The notes: generated by a model from the sequence alone, not told the origin. A stretch of DNA of 64,000 nucleotides from Diplolepis rosae (GCA_030998225.1 JAPYXD010000262.1:806001-870000); one strand, 5' to 3'; counted from the stretch's first letter, positions 47,437 through 60,708 are shown. Numbers and translations: made by a program.

Positions 47437-49872
47437 TCAGGGTGTCTGACTAAGAAGTGGTGTGAACCCTGTACAAGAATGTTTTAGGACATCACCGAGA
47501 CACTTGTTACCACGATTGTCTTTATCCGCAGTCAAATTATTACCTGCAAATCTATTGTTCGTTGAATCCGCGGGATAAATGCAAGGTTTTGGACGAAGCT
47601 TACTCGACGAAAAACTTCGCGAAAAACTTGTTTCCGGCTCTAAACAGTCCATAGGGTCTTTATTTTCATCAGTAGATATGCGCATATTCGCATTATCTTC
47701 CTCGTCGGAAGAACAGAGATCAACAATCATAATTGCAGCAGTAGACCTCGAGTTTTTTGCTTTACTGCGGTGTCTTTTACTTATTGAACGTATGGAAAGA
47801 TTCTTCGATCGATCATGAAAACTGCCGGAAATACTTCCAATTTGTGCTAAAGTTGCCATAGTCATTTCTTCGGGCACTATTTCTTCGTCGTCTATAACAA
47901 TGATATCTTCGCCCTGTTCCATTGGGTGCCCAAAAGTTATTTCAACCTGACTGGAACGAAGCGCCGATTGTTGTCTCTTGAAACGTTGTGGTATCACACG
48001 TGGAACTTGCCGAACAGGGCTTTTATATTTAGATGGATCACGTTGTAATTCTTTTATTTGCTCCTGATTTAATAGTGTCATATTGACGTAAATCGGACGG
48101 CAAGCTACGTACAACAACTGCGATCGTAAATTGAGCACTACAAAATTAAAGTTAGAATTAGTATAAAACTTGTCAAAACATTTTTTTCTTATGTATTTAT
48201 CTTCACAAACTTATGAAACCAACATACCCGGTTTATTTTTAAAATTGTTGAACTTGTATTCGTGAAAATAAATTTCTTTTCCCAGTCTGTCACGATTAGT
48301 CTTAAATGTAACCATCCATCTATCTCCTTCAGTCACTCGATCTAGCCATTTCGGTCGAAATGAACTATTTAAAGGTGGTGCCGCTAGATGTCTTTCTATC
48401 CTCTCTAATCGCTCTTGTTGTGTCCCTTCAGTCATCATTTTCGACTTTTTGGCCATAGCAATACCAGCTGGAGAAGAAAAAGGAATCGTCGGACATCGCG
48501 TCATATTCACTGCTCCTCGGATTCGGCGTGATGAACGAATGGGAATATTTTGATTGCTGAATGACTGCTTTAAAGTATCAGATGATTTGCTTACTGGCTC
48601 GGGCGGGAGTAAATGAAAATATGCTAAAAATTGATTTTGTTCTATTTCCGGCTGAATGTACAACACCTCTGGTGTAGATGGCCTTGAATTGCTGCCACTC
48701 TGCTCTTGATCACAGCATACCCTTTCGTGTTCCTACAGTATTGATCAAAGGTAATGTTCGAACAACAATACAGAAATGTACTGAAGATATATTGATCAGT
48801 ATGAGTACCTTCATTTGATCGAGACCAATGAGTTCTGCGTCACAATTATCACATAAATATATATCATCATTTGGCGGTTGCACCATAACCAAAGAATGTT
48901 GATGTTGCGATGGTTTCGTTTTGCTTGTGAAAGAAGAATTGACACCATTAAAAGGCAACAACATTTTTCGGGGACTCTCAGGTTTTTTATCGTAGTTCTG
49001 TAAAATAATATGTATAATATAATATTGATCACAATATTCTGACAATTTCAATCAAAGTTGTTAAGGTGAACTACTTCGGGGTTGGAATTCAATTTTTTTT
49101 AAAATATATATGAGTCAAACAATGACTTACCATATTTTCATTCCGGAATGTGACCAACAGCTTTCTAGGACTCTTTAAATAAAGGCTAGTTGTCGAATCC
49201 CAATTGTTGACATATTCAATATTTTCTCGTGGATATTGGGCTAAGTATGAACAGAAGCGTAACAAATACTCGCTTCTGTGATACGTGTAACACCTGAATA
49301 CGAGTTTTTTTAAACTTCCCATCCAATTCTGTAATATCATCGCAAAAATTCATTTTTTTCTAAGCAGAACAGGTCACTGAAGGGGAGTATTAAGTAAATG
49401 TACTTACGTCATTAACTTTTTTAGGCCTCACAAAAGGATTCGAAAACTTCACTTCTTTAGGCCACCACTGAGGTTGGCTGATCACTTCAGCGGTATCGTG
49501 TCCCAAAGAACATTGCACCATAAATGTAATAAAACGCTCCAGTTCTAACTGAAATTCAATAATAAAAAAAGTATCTTTGAATAAGTACATAAATTTTAAA
49601 ATCAGAAGGCTTCTTTATCAACCTACTTTAAAAATGTGTGAAATTGAAGTTTAAACTTTACTTACCAATGAAATCTTCTCCAACGACGTTGGGTACCCGT
49701 TTGAGAATAAAAGAGGAAGGTTCGATATCATAGAACCTTCCTCTGGTGATCCACCGCCATCTGGATCCATATCACCAGTGGCAGCCATCATGCTTTCGTC
49801 GACGTCATTGGGGAATCGGTCTTGCCCCAAGCCAACCCCGTACCCGTCCTCTTGCAAAGCGGAAAACCTCAT
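47437..49872 (-). CDS. Unrecognised 646-aa protein with C2HC-like finger and two SIM-like motifs
   Basis: Six exons with matching phases: 49666-49872, 49408-49548, 49131-49328, 48809-48997, 48228-48732, 47437-48137. Start chosen at MRFSALQEDG because the open frame upstream has no other ATG. N-terminal half: acidic/Gly region, then LEKISLLELERFITFMVQCS and WWPKEVKFSNPFVRPKKVND, NWMGSLKKLVFRCYTYHR and LLRFCSYLAQYP, a globular block spread over exons 2-3. Exon 4-5 junction forms YLCDNCDAELIGLDQMK followed by EHERVCC, a C2HC-like zinc site. The C-terminal part has SSRRIRGAVNM, FRPKWLDR and YFHEYKF, then EDIIVIDDEE and AIMIVDLCSSDEED, which look like SUMO-interaction motifs, and ends in Ser/Arg-rich sequence. 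Probably nuclear; I do not recognise the family. Splicing is well supported, function is not. Confidence 0.85.
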
Positions 49873-52433
49873 TTTCTCCACATCAGCAACATGTTGATGT
49901 TTTCAATAATAATTCTTCATATTTGCACATAGCAATGTCTCTTCAATAAAAGCTTTGCCACTGATAGTCATTACACTACATAATAAAATTACAGTATAGG
50001 AGATTGAGCAAAGGTTGTTTTAATAATGATCAATACTGAAAAATGATGGTGATAATGTTATATTTGTGTTGATCAAGGACACGCATTTTTATCATTATTT
50101 AACTATTTGGTAGGAGTTATAAACTTGACGATACGCCAAGCTATCAGTGCTCAAAACGTTTAAATTTTACCGCGCATGCGTCACGCAAACTCAACCGACT
50201 AACCTCAACTACAATCAACAAGAAGTAACCAATGAACACAAGGTACATAAGAAATTGAAACTACATTCTGGAGGTATGCGCTAATTTAGTTTTGACGCCA
50301 TTTTGAAGACACTATCCACCATTTTGTGATGAGGCAAATTATCACATTTTATTAAGCAACGAAATAAAACGTATAAATTTCATATTGTGAAAAAGAAAGA
50401 AAAGAGCAACACTTAATAATTTTTAGTCTTGCTAAATTATTACCTGCTCGAGAAATAATTGTCTATAATGTCACTGTAACTTTATATATATCTTCAATTC
50501 ATACGCAGATAATAAATTTTTCGTGCGTTATTCTATTAGAATTAAAGCTGAAATATTACCACGCACCTCGTGTTTTTGGAAGTTTGAACCGAGCATCATT
50601 ACGAAGAAATCAATCCGAAGGCACATTTAATTCATCAAATGATATTAGAGAAGTTACAATGCTTGCTAATAATTAATCAACAAATTTAGTCACTTTGATT
50701 CATCAATGCAGGGCTAAAATATGCCAAAAGAACAATTGATATATTATTTCTAAGAAAGACGTAAACAGCTACGCGCTATTTGACGATAGCAATGGAGGAA
50801 ATGTCCTCTTTCCTTCTGACCGTGATCATCGTGACCTGCACTGACCGATTTTCAACTTATAATATTTAATTAAACGAACTTTCTAGGATATGTAGCTAGA
50901 CTTTAATAAAAAAAAAAACCTTCAAAGTGTTAATCGAAATGGACCGAAAACTTGAATATAACAGCGAATAAAAGTAAAATCGCCGTAATACTGCAGTGAC
51001 GGACGAACTGACAGTTCCCTCCTACACTGAACGGTAACCTAAGATGGCGGAAAAAGAACACTAGACGCGCGGTATAAATAGAATGGAATAGATACTAAAA
51101 TTCACGCGCCAAAAGTAACAAATAAGAAAGAATATATCTACTTACATGTTTATTCACATTCTCGCTACGTAGGTAAAACACTGCAGATCATCGAAATCCA
51201 ACTTGATAAGAAAGAAAAACGAAACTTAAATGAACATACGAAATGCACGGACCAATTTCAGCGCTCCTGGCGGTGATGCAGCCAGGTCAGGCCTCATAAG
51301 CTGCAATGCATTGGGTAGATATAAAGTGTTACTCTTGCCTAAAAACAGCAGCGCTTCAGTTGCACGTATGTAACGCACCAGGATGCTTTGCGCATAATAC
51401 GGTAAGATACGTAAAGTACTCGCGAAACGAGCAAGAATTTTTCAACTACATTTTATGGTGCAGTCCCATGGAAGCGTAAAACACAAATCCAAAGTATTTG
51501 TTTTTGTGCTATTTGTGTTTAGTTGGTGTTTGGTATAATATTTAGTTTGTAAAAAATTGTTTAAACAAAGAAATTTTAAAAAAGTATCATACATCCGAGG
51601 CAAAATGCCACACTTTTACCAGTTTCTTTTTTTCAAATGAAATGATAATTCTTTCCAGGCTTTATTTTCGTGTTTACCGCTTTTAATAATTTTGATATTT
51701 GTTTTGCAATTTTGCAAAAAGAAAATTAGCAGCACAAACACGTATTTGAGTCAAAGTTATGTATTTATGTTTATAGGGTTTATAGTTTAATTTAGGGACT
51801 ATCAGTTTAATAAGTAACTTTATTGAGTTAAATAAATAAATTTGGTGAAAGAAAACTGCTATGCAAAAGTTTTACATTTTTTGTTGAAAAACTTTTTATG
51901 CAGGAATGGCAGGAACAAATGCAAGAAATTATGTAGGAACCCACAGTAGAATTTGTATAGTAATCTCGGTAGGTTCCCATCTTATTTCATATTTGTTTTA
52001 ACAAAATAAGTGCATAGTGTAAATATCATATAGTTGTTTTATATTGTTTAATATTTCAAGAAAAAAATCTAATATTTTCAATTTTAACATCCTTTATAAT
52101 TTGAATTAGGCGCCTTTTCCAATTTTGGGTTGGTTACATTTTGACTCTGTCTTTGAATTCCTGATAATTTACGTATTTGTAAAACATGATTGTTCTAGGT
52201 GTGCGAATAATTCTGGAATAATATAAATATTAAATTTCCCCACAGGACGCGAATGGGTATAGGAAAAATTCATATGAAGCAAAAAGTGTCATACGGCCAC
52301 CGGGCGTTGCATTGCTATATTCAATTTTCGTGTTTGCAACTTGTAGGATTAGGCTTCACCCCCGTGGTATCTAGGCTTGTTGCCAGTTGCCGAGATTTCC
52401 TATTGGTTTCTACGATCTACGCTCGCTGAACGC
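49873..52433. other. Divergent intergenic stretch, no recognised feature
   Basis: AT-rich. It separates the 646-aa gene from the hAT element. No ORF, splice-framed exon or paired ends were found. Confidence 0.4.
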
Positions 52434-54246
52434 CAGGGTTGCAAAATTACGCGTAACTTAAGGCTTTACATGTAAATTACGTAAAATACGTCATTTACGT
52501 CGAAAACTGTAGTTAATTACATATTCAAGGTAGCGAACCTTAAAAGAGTATGTATAATCTCTCTTGTTACGTTTGTTTATGCAATCAATTATAATTGAAA
52601 TTAAAATCTGCATTCCTCTTAATTCGGCAAGTGTCGAAATTAAAATCAAAATATAAAAGGAGCAAATCTGAAGGAGGAAAAAGAATGAAATGAGCAAATA
52701 AAATCCCATGGTCGGAATTGAATTTCAAGTGTTTAAAAGAAACTGATAAAATCGTGGCAAAATGTTTACAGTGTGACAAAATTTTAAAAAACAGTGCTTG
52801 CGATCGGCTTTTAGGTCACAGGTAAGTAAATAAAAATTAAAATCTATTAATTTGTTTGTTTATTATCTTTTGCTAATCACTGGAATATCAATAATTTTAA
52901 TAGAAAACCTAGAGAAATTATAAATATTTACCGAACTACTGTAATATGTTATATTCAGGATAACGTAAATTTCTTTTCAATAAATATACTTATACTAAAT
53001 TATTGTTTTATTTATGTTAAGAAACGTCTGTAAAGTGAAATCAACGAAAATATACAATTCTGGGAATAACAATCATCCATCTCAAGAGGACCTTACGGAA
53101 ATAGATAATCCTCTTAAAAAACGTAAAGTTAAGCTTATAAGCTTTTCAGTGATCCTTTATTTACAGCAAACTAAAATAATATTGATAGCTTTAATAATAA
53201 CGCTTTCGACTGCGCTCGGATTCGAGACCAGGTCTTTCGACTGTTGGTCGACTGCTAGACCTGGGCTCGAATCCCAACGCAGTCGAAAGCGTCTTTTTTC
53301 CACAGAAAGATTACAAATTCTTTAAATTTGAATTTAATTTGCATTTATTTGCGTTATAAGAGTTTGAAATTGTCTACGAGGACACCTGTTGGCAACGTAT
53401 CCTATCTGATACACAACTAGTGATTCTCCGATAGCGTAGGCAGTGGCAGAAATTTCAAACTCAACTAATTAATTTGAAATAAATTAATAATATTTAATAA
53501 TTTCATATTCAATAATTCAAACTCAAATTTTATTTTATTTATAAGCTTAATTTTTTGACATGTCAGTAGTTGAGTCTTGAGATTTAGAAAAATATAGTTT
53601 AATAAAGTCTATATCATTTGATTTCTAACTCAAGAAAAAAATTGTTCATTGAAAAAAGTACTAAAAAGACATAAACTAAATTTAATAGTTATATTATAAT
53701 TTGTGCAAAATTAAGAACATTTTTTATTTCTTTTGTGAACCATCTTTACTATTAAATAATTTTAGCCACGGTAAATTCTTTTTAATTAACATGATATTGA
53801 AGTTTTATTTCATATAAGCATTAAGCACAAGACTTACTTTAGCGTTATTGTTTAACAGCACTATTCCTTCTGAAGAAATATTGCTTTTATTGAGCACAAG
53901 ACTCATACTTAAAGTGCAAGTGCTCTCTTGCCTTTTGTCAATATGCATCTGCTCATCTGCTAGCAAATCATTTTCAATGGCAATGCATTTTTTCCTGGAA
54001 AAAAATAATTTTCGTGCATTGGCCTACCACCCTTACTTATGTTTAAATTATAATTTTGACATTTATTAACGAAATGACAAGATTCGCGAACGATACACAA
54101 AAATTAGGTTAGCCTGCGAACCCGCCAAAACTTTAAGTCTATCATATACGTAAATTACGTATAGAAAACCTCCACGTAATATACATAGTAAATTACGTGT
54201 AGAAAACCATGTAAATTACGTTAGGTATTTTACCTTCGCAACCCTG
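52434..54246 (+). mobile_element. hAT element with BED finger exon, non-autonomous
   Basis: An 8-bp target duplication CTGAACGC lies at 52426-52433 and 54247-54254. The ends are CAGGGTTGC and inverse GCAACCCTG, typical of hAT. Subterminal TTACGT repeats occur at both ends. An exon at 52697-52821 encodes NKIPWSELNFKC, KCLQCDKILKNSACDRLLGH, a BED zinc finger (C-x2-C ... H), and stops at a strong donor. A possible continuation starts RNVCKVKSTKIYNSGNN near 53017. The DDE catalytic part is absent. A tRNA-like hairpin SINE is nested at about 53203-53480. Confidence 0.85.
53203..53480 (+). repeat. tRNA-half hairpin and SINE body, nested in the hAT
   Basis: 53203-53292 is an almost perfect hairpin. 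CGCTTTCGACTGCG and the inverted T-arm of the tRNA-like module pair with the forward T-arm and CGCAGTCGAAAGCG. The full SINE body follows to AACTCAACTAATTAATTTGA. Only the 3' halves of two opposed tRNA modules are present. TTTAATAAT-like flanks could be a target duplication but are low in complexity. Confidence 0.7.
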
Positions 54247-54439
54247 CTGAACGCTGAGCCCAGCTGAGCTTGCTTATTCCTTGTAATCTTGACTGTGTGC
54301 GACAGTATGCGACTATGCGACACTGTGTTTTTGTGTTCATATCAGTTCATAGTTCATACGTGACCAACCTTGTTTGCAAACACATTTAATTCGTCAATTT
54401 TTACTGCCTTGCATTTTTTGTTTAACATTTGTTTACAAA

Positions 54440-56627
54440 ATGCCTATATTGGATAAACGAAAGGGCGATGATATCTTAGCCTTAGTTCCAGCTTCCAAAA
54501 AAACGAAAACTGAAGTCGTCTTTAGTAGCCGGGAAAAGGCTATCATTCAAAGTGTAAGTAAAACATTATTTGAACAATATAAATATAATACATTTTTGAT
54601 TATTAATATAGATATACTCTTTGCGGTGAATTTACATGATGTGCACTAAGAACATATAAATAAATAAAATTAAATAAAAGATTTAAATACAATATATTTT
54701 CTCTTAATGGTTTTACAATTCAATATACAGTTTGTTTATTTTCTTAGTAAAGTTGACATTAATGTTACAATTGTATTTTGTTCAAGTTAGTTAAAAAATT
54801 GTTTAATGTCTAAAGGGCCCACCTAGAACTTCATCGTTAATGTCACCAATTATGCTTCTCGAGGGCCATCAAGGTGATATCTTCTCCCTAGAATTCCATC
54901 CAGATGGGCAATATCTTGCTTCGACAGGTTTTGACCGCCAAATTTGTGAGTTGTAGAAACCAAAAATATTACTGTTTTATATAATGTCATTTCTTTACTC
55001 AATAATTATTTTTATCCAAAATATGTCACAAAAACTAATCTAAATCACTGAATTTACTGTTTTTTAATGACAATTATATAATTTTTATTGTTGTCTTATT
55101 TACGCAAGTTTAATATTTTTTCTCCGTAATCATTTAAGATATTTGGAACGTATATGGCGAATGTGAGAACGTATCAGCAATGTCTGGACACAGTGGAGCG
55201 GTTATGGAAATTCACTTCAGTCCGGATGGCAGTCATTTATATACAGCTAGCACAGATATGACACTGGGATTATGGGATTTTGCTACAGGAACTAGGATTA
55301 AAAAATTAAAAGGCCACACTTTTTTCGTAAATTCAGTCTCCGGAGCTCGAAGAGGACCTACTCAATTGTGCTCGGGCAGTGATGATAGTACCATTCGGAT
55401 CTGGGATCCTAGAAAAAGAGGACAATGCTCAATACTGAATAACACTTATCAGGTAACGGCAGTAGCGTTTAACGACACAGCTGAGCAAGTAATTAGCGGT
55501 GGAATCGATAATGACATTAAAGTTTGGGACTTAAGGAAAAATACAGTTCTCTATAAGATGAAAGGTCATACAGACACCATAACGGGATTGAGTCTAAGTC
55601 CAGACGGTTCTTATATTCTGTCTAATTCAATGGATAACAATCTGAGAATTTGGGACGTTAGGCCTTTCGCTCCTTATGAACGATGTGTTAAGATTATTTC
55701 TGGTCATCAGCATAACTTTGAAAAGGTTTGTGTTTTGGTATATTATTAAAAATATAATTGTAAAATTATAGAATATACGTATTTAGGTTATAGATGATAT
55801 ATTTAAACGTTTCTCTATCTTATATTTATTTCATTTAATAATAAAAAGTAAATTCATTTTTTGTTAGAATTTGTTAAGATGCGCATGGTCGCCAGACGGA
55901 AGTAAAGTTTCAGCAGGTTCTTCAGACAGATTCCACTACATATGGGATACGACAACTCGTAGAATCCTTTATAAACTTCCGGGTCACAATGGTTCAGTGA
56001 ATGATGTAGATTTTCACCCAAAAGAACCAATTGGTAATTAAAAATATTCATGTTTAATTATGTAAAGGTGAGTTTTTTATCTTGAGGTATCGAAATATCT
56101 TAAGAAATATGCATCGTACGCAAAAAATGTCCACAATAAAAACTTTTTCTTTTGAGGGGGGAAAATAGACCTCGCAAAAATTTACGCCACACCACGGGGG
56201 ACTTTAAAATTTCAAATTGCGAACTTCTGTTTTTAATTTCTTGAAATATTTCGATGTCTCAAAGAAAATCCTCACCTTGTATAATGTTTAATAATTAGTA
56301 CCAAGGTCTAATTATATTCCGTATGTTTTACTAACATTAACTCATTAAAAGACTGTCGCATCTAGCGGTATGTGGTGGAACTAACCATATGCCGCATCTA
56401 TGCTGTAATATTTTTGATCGAGTTGAAAATTTGTTTAATTGTATAAAATATACTAAAATAGGTCTGTCAACTCCTAAATGTTTCTAATTATAAAAAAAAC
56501 TTTTATTTCAATTTTAAAAAGTACCATTACACTCTCTTTTCGTATGGCTATGTAAATTTTACGCTTTCTTTCAGTTTGTTCCGGATCCAGTGATAAACAG
56601 ATCTACCTGGGAGAAGTAGAACCTTAA
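54440..56627 (+). CDS. SNRNP40: SNRNP40, U5 snRNP 40-kDa WD40 protein
   Basis: Five exons, phases matching: 54440-54553, 54816-54945, 55139-55725, 55868-56033, 56575-56627; 349 aa (human 357). It begins MPILDKRKGDDILALVPASK, a basic N-terminus, then GPPRTSSLMSPIMLLEGHQG and seven WD repeats. Diagnostic stretches include FDRQIYIWNVYGECEN, GHSGAVMEIHFSPDGS, NTYQVTAVAFNDTAEQVISG, GIDNDIKVWDLRKN, MDNNLRIWDVRPFAP, CVKIISGHQHNFEKNLLRC and ILYKLPGHNGSVNDVDFHP; it ends SSDKQIYLGEVEP. In the family it is part of the U5 snRNP with PRPF8 and BRR2 in the spliceosome. Intron 4 holds a hairpin MITE. The gene appears intact. Confidence 0.96.
56064..56278. mobile_element. Hairpin MITE in SNRNP40 intron 4
   Basis: AAGGTGAG at the left and CTCACCTT at the right, with inner arms GGTATCGAAATATCTTAAGA pairing to TTCTTGAAATATTTCGATG. 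Non-coding, about 215 bp. Confidence 0.7.
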
Positions 56628-58009
56628 TTTTTTATTAATAACATTAGGACTCCAATCTTGTATCTATGTTATTCGATCATTTGTATAATAGTTCGATCGC
56701 TATAAAATGTTTACAACAAATTTCCCGTGTCCCTTGGATTTTACTTAAACTTTTAGGGAACACATGAACTCCTTAATTTTTCTCTAAAATAATTTTCTTT
56801 TTTTTTATAATTTATAATTTAATGCAAGTCTATAATCGTACACATGGAGCCACCAGAGGCTGCAGAATAGTGATGCGAAATTCCAAGGCTGAAAAATTTT
56901 AATACAACTTTTCAATGAAATGAGAACTTCAGTGAAACTTTTTACATTGATGGGAACTTTTCATATTTAAAAGTTTCTTCCACCAATCACGGAAGGTTCC
57001 TTTTGATCCTAGCCTACGATTAGTTCATTCCAAACGATTTTTTAAGTTTTATTTCTTTACAATAGCTAAGCAGGTAAGACATAAGACTTTTAAATAACTT
57101 TTCATGTTTTGCGTGTTTAATATACTCATATCTTTCTAATCTAAAATTTTTAAAAATTCCTAAACGATAGTGTATAATGTATAAAATAATTTTAGCATTT
57201 TTATGCATATTTATTTTCTGTTTCCATAATTTGTCTTGAATGAAGTACAAAAAACTGAATTTGGAACAAATATATATTCATTTTCTACCACACTCGTTTT
57301 TTAATTATATTTTCAATGTATTTTCAGAGAGTAAAAAATGTCATTTTAAAATTCATGCTTGTAAAATAGGGAAAATACTTAATAAAAGAACTTTTTATCT
57401 TTTCAAACTTTTCATGAAAAGTTTCGAGTTTTCATTTCACAAAAATAAATTTCATGAAAAGTGACATCCCTACTCTAGAATCGTTGGGAACAGAGATAAG
57501 TACGTAATTTATTTTAAGTATTTTAATTAGTTTTTTATAGTATTTTACGTCTCTAATTTTGTTTGTGGTGGGGGATAAATCACGTAAATGACGTATTTTA
57601 CGTAATTATAGAAAGAGAGATGAAAATACCATTTTTGTCCAGTTTGTCACTGTTTATCTCTGTTACTCTCATTATTTTCTACTTGCAACACGCATGAATG
57701 CATGCGGAAGTGTAATATCTCCTCAAGTCGAAGTTTGTCACGTAAAATACACGTTGTAAAGAAAGTAATTATCGTACCAAATTGTTTCTGTAGTGAGAGT
57801 CAATTCATTTTCATTTCCCGCTAAGCGCCAGCAAGCGCCCGAGAGTGCAGTGATGTCTGTTGTGCGCGTGGAGTACATTCTCCACAACCATAAATTTTCT
57901 CTGATTTTCATAAGCCTCTTGATCTTAATACCAAAAAACACACTACTAAATAACTTTGAAAAAACTATCAATAAAAATTTCTTGTAATTTCAAAATATCA
58001 CCACATTTT

Positions 58010-58370
58010 TCAAAACTTTATAATTTTTGTAATTTGACTATCAAACGTTAAAAGTGGACTACCAAACGATGTAAAACAGAATATTTGAAAAATTTCAAAA
58101 TATGGAATGCTACTCCTAATTTTAAAAACTTTCATAACTTTTCTAATTTTGATTACCAATCGTTAAAAGTGGACTACCATATACTACCAAACGATTAAAA
58201 AAGGAATTTTTCAGAAATTCTAAAATATGGGCTTCCACCGTGAACTTAGCACCCCAATTTTGAAAACCTTATAACTTTTTTAATTTTGACTGCCAAACGA
58301 CATAAGTAGACTTACCTCCTCTCTCTCTGAGACTACCTCCAAACGATTAAAAAAATCGAAACTTTCATAG
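58010..58370. repeat. Three degenerate tandem units upstream of NUP42
   Basis: TTATAA or CATAACTTTT, TAATTTTGA, ACCAAACG and AAAAGTGGACTACC recur about every 115-130 bp, followed by AAATATGG-type segments. They end about 85 bp before the NUP42 start codon. Confidence 0.6.
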
Positions 58371-58452
58371 TCGGAGTGCTAACTTCACGGTGGTGTAAAA
58401 ACTGGTATAAATAAAATGTTAATACAAAATATTTAAGTTCATAAAAACTACA

Positions 58453-60662
58453 ATGGTTGCGTGTAAATATTTTCAACAAGGAAATTGTCGCTTTGGACAA
58501 TATTGTAGATACGAGCATATAAATAATTTTGGTAAGGAAAACACTTGAAGAAGAAGAAAATCATTTTATTTTAAGGTTATATCAGATATTAATATTTTTG
58601 ATCGATTTCTAGCTGTAAATACAAATAGAAATAAGAATTACGATGGAAAAAGCGTAGCGTAAGTACCAAAAGTGATTCAATAAATTCAAGTTTTTTTTTT
58701 TTACCACACAAAGAAATCTAGCCCAGAATTTCATTTTAAAAAAACAGTTTAATTGTCGCCGAAGATGTCCTTGCAGCAGAAAGAGGTGGACAATGGTTAT
58801 TATCGTGTTTCGGACCTTTCAAAGAGCAACCAAGCATTCCTGGAATTGAAGATCTTTCTCCAGAGGAAGTTCGATGGGAGATGTACCAGGCAAAAGAAAA
58901 AGGCACTGTTGATCAAATAGTAAGATTTTAATGTTCAAATAGAATTTTTGCTTACCATTTTTGGATGTTTTAAAACTTTAAAACTTTTCTTTACTCTGTG
59001 ATAAAAACAATTCATATTTTTCATTTTAGAAAGTACAATTCCAGCAACTCTGTCAAGTCATGAAAGCTAAACGGGAGGTACTGAAAAACCCAACTCCTGA
59101 AATAGTCAAAATGTTGGTGAGTTAATTCTTCATTTGTTTATGACAAAAAAAATTTAAATGCTATTAAAAATTCGCATTAAAACTTTTATTTTCAGGAAAA
59201 TCTTCAAAATAATGCACAAGAAACTGCTTTCACTACTTCTGCAACACCTAAGCCATCAAACTTTTCATTCGCAACGCCACAATTGGGTGCTACCATTTCC
59301 TCCTCTACACCTAGTGTCTTTAGTGGAAAACCCTTTGGATCTTCTGGAAATCCATTCGGCGGAAGCTTTGGTTCCACTGGAGAAAATTCTTTATTCGGAG
59401 GATCAACTGCGACTAACACTGGATCCATATTTGGTTCAAAACCAGCCTTTAGTAGCAATCCAATGTTTGGTTCTTCTACGAGTACTGCTTCCTTATTCGG
59501 TGATCCCTCTAAACTTTCAGCTCCCGCATTTGGGACTCAAACGACGCAAAATTTTGGAACCCTAACATCTCAAAGTCCTATTTTCGGAGGAGGTATTACG
59601 ACACCACCAGTGTTTGGACAGTCAACTGCCTTTGGTACAACTCAGGCGATTAGTTCCTTTTTAAGGCCATCTTCTACACGGACATCATCTGTTTTTGGAA
59701 GTAATCCAACAAATACTTTTGGAGGTCAAACACCTTCATTCGGGAATTCTAGTATCTTTGGAAGTTCAGGAAGTACCACCGTTTTTGGATCAACAACTTC
59801 AGAAAACACGTCTATCTTCTGCCAGCCTAAAACTACAAATGCTTTTGGAACAGCTCCGGTATTCGGAGGAACAAATCATTTTGGGTCAACTCAACCTGGA
59901 TCAATTTTTAGTGGACAGTCTACTTTCGGGAGCGCTCCAGTGACGACGAATAGCATCTTTGGAAGCTCAACTACGAGCACAGCAATGTTCGGATCTGCAC
60001 AAAACGTAACTGCTTTCGGATCTTTGGCAACAAATTCTTTTGGTGGAGGCACTCAAGTGACATCTTTTGGATCTACAAAGACATCTTTTGGACAAACCAC
60101 GGCTATGAGTTCACCTTTTGGAAAAACGACAACTACTCCTCCAACATCTTTTGGACAGACTACAATTATCTCCACACCATTCGGCACGACAAATGGACCT
60201 TTTGGAGCAGCTTCTTTTTCTCAATCTACGCCATTTGGGCAGACAATCACATCTCCAACTTTCGGAGGCACTAATCCCTCAACCACTTCCCTCACATCCG
60301 GATTTGGAGTTCCTAGGTCAACTCTACCGCCTTTTGGGGCGGAGTCTAATGCTGAAAATGTGAATGCTACACCTTTTGCAACGAACAAGATGACAGTCAC
60401 AGCAACTCCTTTTATGACTATACCTCAGGTAACTAGTGCATCTTTTGAAAATGCTCAGCAGAATCAAAACGCTTTTTCTGGTACTGCTTCCGGTCCCTTT
60501 GGAAAGTGTTCCTTTGTAGGATTTTCGGCTTCTACGATTGCCGACGATTCTATTTTTACGACAGAGGGACTTTTGACAGATGACGAAAAAAGTTCTTACT
60601 TGCAAGAAAGATTCGTATTGGGAAAAATTCCGTTAAAAGCCCCGACGAAAGAGTTAAGATGA
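58453..60662 (+). CDS. NUP42: NUP42, CCCH zinc-finger FG nucleoporin
   Basis: Five exons: 58453-58531, 58613-58658, 58748-58919, 59030-59116, 59196-60662; 616 aa, longer than human (423). The N-terminus MVACKYFQQGNCRFGQYCRY and EH is a CCCH finger (C-x7-C-x5-C-x3-H). Then RGGQWLLSCFGPFKEQPSIP and GIEDLSPEEVRWEMYQAKEK match the family's conserved helical block. Exon 5 is a long Ser/Thr-rich FG-repeat domain with very many FG units, mostly of the type S-x-FG. The C-terminus LQERFVLGKIPLKAPTKELR matches the family end that binds Gle1. In the family it sits on the cytoplasmic face of the nuclear pore and aids DDX19-dependent mRNA export. Start chosen at the only ATG before the CCCH finger. A pogo remnant begins 46 bp past the stop. 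Confidence 0.94.
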
Positions 60663-60708
60663 GGGTTGTTGTTTCATAGAACGATTTTGAACTGGTCAAA
60701 TATACTTA

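Noticed and set aside
49881..49883. Upstream start for the 646-aa gene
   Set aside because: The codon at the upstream edge of the frame is GTG; the ATG at 49883 is in another frame; the first in-frame ATG is at 49872.
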